DNA of 64,000 bases from Setomelanomma holmii (Eukaryota > Ascomycota > Dothideomycetes > Pleosporales > Phaeosphaeriaceae). This document shows positions 56,877-64,000 of this stretch, one piece after another. The stretch covers positions 1 through 64,000 of the forward strand of contig ML978163.1 of the NCBI GenBank assembly GCA_010015745.1, written 5' to 3'. The notes beneath the pieces were generated by a model. The model ran no database searches, was not told where the DNA came from, and saw only the letters and a program-made list of their open reading frames with translations. Positions within the stretch are counted from its first letter, which is position 1; each line of letters starts with the position of its first letter. Position numbers and translations under genes: made by a program.

Positions 56877-57501
56877 TACTTTGCAATAATCGCCAGCGCT
56901 TGATTCGCAATGTGCACTCCCTCCAACCCCCATTTCCTTATCTCGTACGCGAAATTGCTGGAGATCCTCAAGTGTATCTATCACTCTGACACCAACTTCT
57001 TCATGAGCCAGAGAGCTTCCAGACACTGCGAAATCGCGTGCTTGAGCCTTTGGGAGCGTGCGTGTACCTTCACGCCGCACTCAACCACGGCGATATTGAG
57101 GATAGTGCTGCATTTCAGCGGAGTTGGACGCCGCAGAAGCGGCCTATATTTCGATCCGGACTAAGCCACAATGGTCGATGTCCACCTAATCGTCCACCCA
57201 GCAATTGAAGCTAACCGGGCTTGACCAAGCCTCCAGCGGAAATTGCCTTTCTGTTCGGCTCCAGATCGAGCTCCACCACAACACATGCGACACATCAGCT
57301 ACCCCAGATGGAGTCCCCACATCTCTACGATCTATGGCCGGGGTGCAAGATAAAGTCATCCCCATGCCCATGAGCATAATCTGGCCATCGACCTGAAGCA
57401 CCTGGGAAGATCGACCACTACATTTACGGTGTGCACTTCGAATTACACCTCGTAGTTTATCATTTATCTTTCTTCTTCTTACCCATCACATCATATCCAC
57501 C
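56877..57501. other. Intergenic region
   Basis: About 625 nt with the regulator's 3' end and the transporter promoter; a pyrimidine-rich stretch (TTTCTTCTTCTTACCC) precedes the transporter ATG. No gene seen. Confidence 0.45.
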
Positions 57502-59103
57502 ATGAGCGTCGAGCTCGAGAAGCAAGAGATATCTAGCGCCACACTGGTGGAGGACGTCGCCAACGATCGCGACCTCCAGCTTTGAGAAAGCCTGCTCGAA
57601 AAGGAGCGCGGCAGCTCAGTATGGGCATCAGCCATGGCTCACAAGGTCATCTTGGCCCACTCCATTGCTGCATTCTTCGCAGGTGGTGTTTTCGGATACG
57701 ACAGCGTCATCAACGGAGCTAGCATATCTATGCCCACCTTCATGCTGTACTTCGGCGCCATGACGCCAGATCACCAACTATACGTACCATCCATCTGGGC
57801 CTCGCTCTGGATAGCCATGTCGTATCTGCTTCAAGCCATCGGAGGCTTTGGTATCGGTTTCATATCTGACCGCATTGGTCGCAAATGGTCCTGCGTCGGC
57901 GCATGCTGCGTATCGCTCGTCGGCGTTGGCATCCAGTTCGCTGCGACGAGCCGCGGCATGTTTTTGGGCGGCTAGATGGCCAACGGCCTTGCTATCGGCT
58001 GTATCTTGGCTAGTGCTACATCATGGGCTTCCAAGATCACTCCTCTCCGCCTGCGCGGTCCTGTCCAATCCGCTATCGTCCTCTCGACCGTCCTCATGCA
58101 AGCCATTGGTCTCGTCACCATCCGCGTTTACGTACCGAACTTGACCGAGCACGCATTCCGCATTGTCTTCGCGGTTCAATGGGCCTGGCCAGCGATCACC
58201 CTGATACTCTTTGCTCTCATGCCGGAGTCGCCGTCATGGCTTCTGATGGAGGGCAAAGAGGAGCAGGCGCGCAAGGTCTTATCGAGGCTTTACGAATCCA
58301 ATAACAACATCGATGCGCGATTCGCCGTTCTTCGCAGACAAGTCGAACAGAAACGCCATGAGACCCTGGCGAACGGCACTGGTAACTACCTGGAGTTGTT
58401 CAAGGGCGCAAACTTCAAGCGTACCTTCACTGTCTTCTGGCTATTCCTCGGCGCTGGACTCAACGGAGCTTCTCTCCTCGCGCAAAACGTCTACTTCCTT
58501 ATCATTGCGGGTCTGCCTGCCATCCACGCCTTCGACGTCGGCATTGGCGGCTTCGGACTTGCCATCATCACCATCGTAGTTTCCTGGTTCTGCATGGAGA
58601 AGATTGGTCGTCGCTTGATTTGGTTGGCTGGGGTTATGGTCAATATCTTAGTCATGGCCGTCATAGGAGCCCTGTACTACGCACACAACACCTCCAGCCT
58701 CTGGGCTACCGCTATCCTGATGTAAGCTCCAGTCTCCTGTCATTATCTGTATGTGCGTGCTAACAGAATCAGGAACGTGCTCATCGCCTGGCAAATCCTG
58801 ACAATGACATCCACGGCATGGGTCATCTGCGCCGAAGTCTCGTCCTATCGTCTTCGTCCCAAGACACAAGCCGTTGGCGTTATTTCGAATGCGGCCGTCA
58901 CATGGGTTTTCACTTTCACCGTGCCGTACATCTTCAACACCGATGCTGGCAATGTTGGTGCACGCTCGGCGTTTGTATTCATGGGAACGTCGGTTCTGCT
59001 ACTTGCGGGCTCTTGGTACTTGGTACCAGACCTGTCAGGCTTCACAACGGCGGAGGTCGACTGGCTGTATGATCAGCGCATTGCGCCGAGGAAGTTCCAA
59101 TAG
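57502..59103 (+). pseudogene. MFS sugar transporter (alpha-glucoside/maltose permease type) with two nonsense codons
   Basis: From the ATG at 57502 one frame runs to a normal intron (58722-58772, GTAAGC..CAG with GCTAAC) and on to 59103, 517 codons, the usual size of a 12-span sugar porter. Signature blocks are GYDSVINGASISMPTFMLYF, GFISDRIGRKWSCVGACCVS, LMPESPSWLLMEGKEEQARK and VSSYRLRPKTQAVGVISNAA. Two stops interrupt it: TGA at codon 28 (57583-57585, after RDLQL) and TAG at 57973-57975 inside the loop FLGG-x-MANGLAIG, where relatives usually have Gln or Arg. Both equal a single C-to-T step (CGA and CAG). Nothing else is damaged, so silencing looks recent. An internal restart at 57634 or 57976 would miss essential spans. 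Confidence 0.85.
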
Positions 59104-59355
59104 TACACCAATGGAAGGGCGAAGGAAGGTGCGGCGATTGAGATGCATGGTGGGAAGTAGATGATACATGTAAAGCCCTGACAAGAGCAAAAGATATGAA
59201 ATTTCAAGACAGCTACTTGAGTGCTGCGCGCACACATAAACTCCAAGCACTAGACTCGATCGCCTAGCACATCAAACAGCCAGGAGACCTTCATAACTCT
59301 ACCGAGTGGCCTTGTTGCTGGCATAAGCGTACGACGACCTCCAGTATGTGACGCT
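59104..59355. other. Convergent intergenic region
   Basis: 250 nt between two convergent damaged genes. No feature seen. Confidence 0.4.
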
Positions 59356-59998
59356 TTACGCCAACCAGATCCGGCAAAGGACACCAACAGCCTGCACTAT
59401 GTCAGCATCACTTTTCGTGATTTGACAAGTGCCAGCTTCACTTACAGCCATGAGCATCAATTCCGAACTGATCAGCAAGTCCCCCTGCCCCTGGTACACA
59501 ACGTAAGCCGCGTACGCCAGCAGTACATATCCAGCCACAATGCCCGTGGCGGCCTACTTTTGTTCCTTCGTCATGCTGTCAGCTGAACGATTGGTCACCG
59601 GGGCAGGGATTACGTAGGACTTGGATGAAAGGTCGAGCCAGGTCAGGCCGAGTCCGGTGGTGGCCTTCCCAGTGCACGTTAGCTTTTCCCAAAGCCTTCC
59701 ATAGCAGACTCGAAGAGACCTTGGAGGTACTTACTACAAACAGCACGAACCACACGAAGACCGTAACACCCTCATCAACGTGCTTCAGGGGTAGCGAGAC
59801 GAGGTAGCAGAGTCCGAGGTATCCGACCACGATCGAAGTTGCGAGGAGCTTCTTTTGGCACTCTCGACCGTCATGGTATGGCGTGTGCGGTGGCAGAACT
59901 GGCGAGGAGGGAGGGGTGGGATATGTAGCGGAAGACGAGGCCGGATTGGAGAGGAGGGGGAATGTGCCGTGGCCTTCTCCGTAGTCGTATTACTTCAT
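59356..59998 (-). pseudogene. Small multi-spanning membrane protein with two nonsense codons
   Basis: Three exons in phase 0 fit well: 59735-59998, 59446-59664 and 59356-59391 (introns 70 and 54 nt). After a Pro/Ser-rich start come spans LLATSIVVGYLGLCYLVSLP, GVTVFVWFVLFV, then after LDLSSKSYVIPAPVTNRSAD a further one AATGIVAGYVLLAYAAYVVY, and LLISSELMLMA joined to AVGVLCRIWLA. Stops fall at codon 3 (TAA 59990-59992) and after MTKEQK (TAG 59554-59556); both could be former Gln codons. Without them the product is about 172 aa. The upstream start is uncertain, so the first stop may lie in the leader. No family recognised. Confidence 0.6.
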
Positions 59999-60491
59999 TC
60001 TACAATGTATTTAAGGTCGGTCTTGGAAAGTGGGCGTTTGGACGAATTTTTCGGTGTCGAGAACGATTTGTAATGTGTAAACGAGGAGCGAGGGAGGCAA
60101 ACTTAGGTAGACAGAGCGCACGAGCATATCGAAACTCAACCATGGTGGTCCGGCGGTTTAGTGGTTAGTGCAGTTGCCTAGATGCTATATTAGTACGGTT
60201 TCAACGAGGTCAAAATGGTGAGCTTGGAAACCATGGTATATTTCGTCGGCACAGCCACAACATGTCGCATAATTCACGTGTGCGCTTTTGAGGTTCATGG
60301 GATTCTATTCTGCAATATGCCTATTCCACACCATCCCAAGGATAATATGCACCGAAGAAATTATGAGAGCACATCATTCATGGGTATAGCCGCCGGTGCA
60401 GTAGCCATACTCGTGCAGTGATCAGACATAAATCCAACACTTCTCCTTCATACGACTATCGCTATCTCTCCAATGTCCCTTTCAAATCGAA
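59999..60491. other. Intergenic region with a tRNA-like remnant
   Basis: About 490 nt. Around 60146-60213 a block resembles the 5' half of a tRNA (A-box-like TTTAGTGGTTAGTGC) with a poor B-box-like GGTTTCAACG, but no closing acceptor stem. Otherwise empty. Confidence 0.35.
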
Positions 60492-61250
60492 TCAACTGTC
60501 CAAGCGTGGATAAGCAGACCGCATAACTTGAATCAAGATATCAGCATCATCCAGAATGAGCAGACACATTGCGCATCCGCAAGTGATGCGCGCACTAACG
60601 ATCAGAAGGAAGACCCACGCGAGAACGATCAACGCGGGCTCCTCCTTGGGTTGCAAATACGCTAGCTATGCAACCACGATATAGCTGAGCAGAATGACTG
60701 TTACCCTGACGCGCTTCACATGCTGCCAGTCCGCCTCGGTGAGTGTTTGAGGCTGTGATGCTGTTGCTGGAGGTGGCAGTTCGGTGATGGATGCATAACA
60801 GATAGGTGCTTCAACCGGCGTCGATCGTGAGTCGACCGCCTGAGCTTGCTCAGGCTGGGGGACCGGATAGTAAGTCATGGTCATTGCCGGACTATCAAGC
60901 AGACTCGTATGGTTCAAAGGTCCGAGGTACGTGGTGCGGTTTATTCCGTCGATTGCTGTGAGGTGAAGACGCGGTATTGCTAGAAGGAATTCCTGGATCT
61001 TATATTTTATGCCGCTCCAAGCGACTTCTGCTTCAAGATAGCACAGCCACAGCATTGAGGCCAATATCGCCGTGACCGTGGATTAGGTAGACTGCACAGC
61101 CTTAGAGTTTTGTAGTGCGTCATGGAAGCCGCTCGTAGATGAGGGACACAACGTTGAGGCCACAATCTTCGTGAACATGGTTCCGATAGACTGCACAGCC
61201 TCAAGGGTCTTGGTCTTCAGGCATGGAACTCGATACCAGAATAGAGACTT
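60492..61250 (-). pseudogene. Membrane protein with internal repeat, two nonsense codons
   Basis: One minus-strand frame runs from about 61250 to the TGA at 60492-60494. It begins with two related segments, AVQSIGTMFTKIVASTLCPS and AVQST-x-STVTAILASMLW, where x is TAA at 61083-61085. EVAWSGIKYKIQEFLLAIPR and a Pro/Ala-rich section follow, then a charged segment and span VTVILLSYIVVA. A TAG (60666-60668) follows, and the frame continues LAYLQPKEEPALIVLAWVFL to the TGA. Both stops could be former Gln codons. The true 5' end is not seen (no in-frame ATG with a good context). No family recognised. Confidence 0.5.
61049..61225. repeat. Diverged tandem duplication (~100-bp unit, two copies)
   Basis: Blocks such as TTGAGGCCAATAT/TTGAGGCCACAAT and AGACTGCACAGCCT recur about 100 nt apart, producing the repeated peptide in the overlapping pseudogene. 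Confidence 0.6.
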
Positions 61251-61867
61251 ACCTAGTGGCTCATTCAGTCAGCTCCAAATCGTTCATACTGCCAGGCCTG
61301 CGATTGACATCCATGATGAGCTCTAGAATCATTAGGATCTGCTAGACGAGCCGAAGTCGTCTCTCATTGCAACATTGTACCTCAAATTTGTACCTTCATG
61401 TCGCCATTCCCCAGCCTCGTAAACACTGAACAAGCTTCAGACTCAGCTAATATACCAGACCGAGTAAGGCGAGCTGCGAGACTCAAGAAAGCTAATGATG
61501 TGGATAAATAGTCGGAGCACCAAATCGTCAGTTTTATGACTTACACCAAAAAAAAAGAAGCCAATACTAATTCATCTCATAAGCCTCGAAAACATAGAAG
61601 CCGATCCAGTCGATATTGATATGCTGGAATGTATGTATGCTCGTTACAACTAAGGTGTTATGACGACGTATACAACGCTATATCAGCGACATTGTTACAG
61701 GGTCCTTGCTACGGGGATGTTTCGTCACGAAAACAGCGAAAGAGCTTCTGATAGTATGTTGCGCTTTTTTGGCGCTCATGAATTGCTTTAAGCTATATAT
61801 TCATAACTTGTCATGCGGCTTTTGCCTTCTTACAGCCGATGCGTACATCGGTCTGTTCGTTCAATCA
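61251..61867. other. AT-richer intergenic region
   Basis: About 600 nt before the transporter stop, with an A9-type run near 61550. No gene seen. Confidence 0.45.
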
Positions 61868-63648
61868 TCACACCTTCTGCTCAACCTTCTGGTTCTGCGC
61901 CTCAACACTAGCGCGACCGTCCGCATTTTCCATGGCAATGGTAGCGCTCTTCTCGCCGCCGTGATCCAAGACTTCGGCCATACCACCCTGGCCTGCGGTG
62001 AGCTGAGCGCCCTTGCGGCCGATGAGGGACCAAGGAAGGTTGAACATCTCGTCCATAGATTCGAGCGATTTTCCTGACGTTTCTGGGAGGAAAAACCAAA
62101 CCCAGACAAGACCGATGGCCGTAACACAGCTGAAGAACAGCATGGTGCCACCAGTAGTCATGCCAATGAACATGAGAGGGACAGCCTTGGAGTTTCCGTA
62201 CTGATTCACAAAGTGGAAGGTCATGGCAATCGAACCACCGAGAGCACGGAGCCGGAGAGGGTAGATCTCAGAGTTGATCAAGTACTGGATGCTGTTCCAT
62301 CCTAACGCCCAACCGAAGCCGCTGAAGTAGATCATGACGATTGCGCCCATGGCAGCGTGTTTCTGGCTTGAAGTCTGAGGGACGGAGTTGTCGCTGATTT
62401 TGTTATCGATGAGAAGGAAGATCGCCATGTACAGCATCGATACGAGCTGCAGTGTGATACCAGTGGCGAGAGAGCGTTTGCGACCGATGAAGTCGATGAG
62501 AAAGAATGCGCAGATCATGGAGGATACGAATTTGACGACACCAAAGATAGCAGTGGCGAAGAGCTTCTCATTCCGTCCAGTGGTACCCCTGCAAAAGTCA
62601 GTCTATGTCCCAAAACCAGATTATACAGTCCCAACTTACATCATGGCGAAGTACTGGGGTGCGTAGATCGTGATACTATTGGCACCAGACCACTGCGAAA
62701 GAAGTTGCGAGAAGATACTGAGCTGGAGACGGTAGAGATTGGCGCGGCTCGCGAAAAGCTCGCGAATCGGTCCAAGCCAAGTTGTGCCCATCGTCGCCTC
62801 TCGCTCACGGTTGAGCTGATCGTTGATGTCGATGACTTCGGAGGTAATGTACGGGTGGTCCGCAGGTAGCTGGCGCAACCGGGAAAGATTGTCGAGCGCT
62901 TCTTCGTGGCGGCCGACCTTGATCAACCAACGAGGCGACTCGCGGCTGAAGAAGGAGAGGGTGAAGATGATGCCGGCAAACATTAGGTGCATGCTGTTGG
63001 GAACGAGCCATTGTGCGTCAGTGTGCGAAGAGATGTGGATCGACGAACCCCAGGAAGCGAAGTACGCAAGCATGATGCCACTGTCGACTCAATCAGTATG
63101 GTCGTCCCTTCCAGCGAACATTTCTGCGCTTACAGGTAGACAGCACCGGCGAAGGCGCAAACGCAAAGACCACGAATAGCTCTTGGTGCAGTCTCTGCGA
63201 GGTAGGTTGGTGCAACGACTGTGGTCTGGCCAATACCGACGCCAGCAATGAAGCGGCCAGCATATATCATTCCAATGCTGCCGGTCTTCGCCGACGCAAG
63301 GAAGATCGTGATACCGGTGACCCATAGGAGGCAAAGCTGTCGGGTTGCCCACAATCGACCAATCTTGTCGGTAAGATAAAACGCGATCATGGCCCCAAGG
63401 ATGCTGCCCATCTGAACCATTGATGTAATGTTCGACAGTAGCTCCGCGATCTCGTGCTTCGACTTTGTCTTGTCATTGAGACCAAACTTCTTCCTGAAGG
63501 GCTCCAACTCCGAAGTGGTACCAATTAGTCCTTCATCAATACCACGAGCTGCACCCATAAGGCCAAACAAAAAGACTCCATACCAAAGGCGCCAGTTGAG
63601 CGACTCCTTGGGAGTGTCCTTCAGGTTCTCTCTCCAGGGGTTCCACAT
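61868..63648 (-). CDS. MFS sugar/quinate-type transporter, intact
   Basis: Exons 63134-63648, 62640-63080 and 61868-62588 (introns 53 and 51 nt) give 558 aa. The start MWNPWRENLKDTPKESLNW is preferred; the open frame reaches further upstream but without family likeness. Visible sugar-porter blocks are FLFGLMGAARGIDEGLIGTT, YLTDKIGRLWATRQLCLLWV, YAGRFIAGVGIGQTTVVAPT, SRESPRWLIKVGRHEEALDN, QLLSQWSGANSITIYAPQYF and FFLPETSGKSLESMDEMFNL. Such proteins are proton symporters in the plasma membrane. The layout (long loop after span 1, AARG-D-E-G) is like quinate and related acid permeases. It is free of stops, unlike the transporter at 57.5 kb, and may now serve the surviving function. Confidence 0.93.
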
Positions 63649-64000
63649 GCTGGGCAAATCTCTGTGGCAGGTCTTGATAGAGAAAGTGGAATGAGGGTTG
63701 CGCAAGATTGACAGGCGTGAAGTCTGAGTGACAGGTAGGACGGGACCCTTTATAATGATCTGGAAACCCCAGTCGTGGGGTGTGCAATGCTGAGAAGTGT
63801 AAAGCGGAGCGATCATGACCTGCTCGTGCTCCTCAACCACCCAGACTTCGGAGCGACCGAATCACATACCCTACCACACCATGATGCCAAGCTACAAGTC
63901 TTGTGGATCGTCTTGCACCAGGCCGAACTTACATAGCAGGCAATTGGAGCCTTTCATGGTGGCCCCGACTTCTCCCGTTTTGCCTCGCCTCGAGGTCAAA
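63649..64000. other. Upstream region of the transporter, window end
   Basis: 350 nt holding the transporter promoter. No gene can be supported before the window ends. Confidence 0.4.

Noticed and set aside
50946..61250. Reassignment of UAG/UAA to Gln (altered nuclear code)
   Set aside because: Conserved genes in the same window end at TAG or TAA exactly where the family ends (RPS5 TAG, RTA1-like TAG, PSD1 TAA, laccase TAA), and most housekeeping frames contain no internal UAG.
1..64000. CRISPR array, phage, bacterial operon or transposon
   Set aside because: No regularly spaced repeats, integrase, transposase, reverse transcriptase or long terminal repeats were seen; the gene content and splicing are fungal.

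Overview
The window is nuclear DNA of a filamentous ascomycete, most likely a Dothideomycete. This rests on dense protein genes on both strands, short introns of about 47-60 nt with GT..AG ends and CTAAC/CTGAC branch sites, Zn2Cys6 regulators, a CPS1/DIP2-type AMP-binding protein, an asco-type laccase and RTA1, GMC and carotenoid-oxygenase families. No bacterial operons, phage, CRISPR array or convincing RNA gene was seen. Gene models were assembled by hand from the reading frames and splice signals; coding phase was checked by arithmetic at nearly every junction.

Layout. 1-15.8 kb is a conserved, intact block: the CPS1-like gene (minus, cut by the left edge), a peroxisomal-type acyl-CoA thioesterase, a Zn2Cys6 regulator, an ER-type ubiquitin-like (Herp-like) membrane protein and mitochondrial phosphatidylserine decarboxylase PSD1. 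15.8-18.4 kb is gene-poor. 18.4-34.9 kb is an accessory region: laccase, two related J-domain genes (both broken) flanking an FAD monooxygenase, a secreted GH5-like glycosidase, a secreted GMC oxidoreductase, a class-C beta-lactamase-like hydrolase and an RTA1-like membrane protein. 36-50.6 kb carries a second Zn2Cys6 regulator assembled from several exons, a coiled-coil protein, ribosomal protein uS7 (RPS5), a charged hypothetical protein, a carotenoid oxygenase, a small hypothetical protein and an RDH54-type DNA translocase. 50.9-61.3 kb is a block of decayed genes: GH78-like rhamnosidase, C2H2 regulator, sugar transporter, a small multi-spanning membrane protein and a repeat-bearing membrane protein. 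Each is otherwise well preserved but carries in-frame stops. An intact sugar/quinate-type transporter closes the window.

Two signals stand out. First, four introns (laccase, GMC oxidase, RPS5, J-protein 1) can only be spliced in frame with a GC donor, about one in ten of the introns modelled here, far above the roughly 1% usual for eukaryotes. Second, most premature stops are readable as C-to-T changes of CAG, CAA or CGA codons. They are concentrated in a regulator/glycosidase/transporter neighbourhood that looks like a recently silenced carbohydrate-use cluster.
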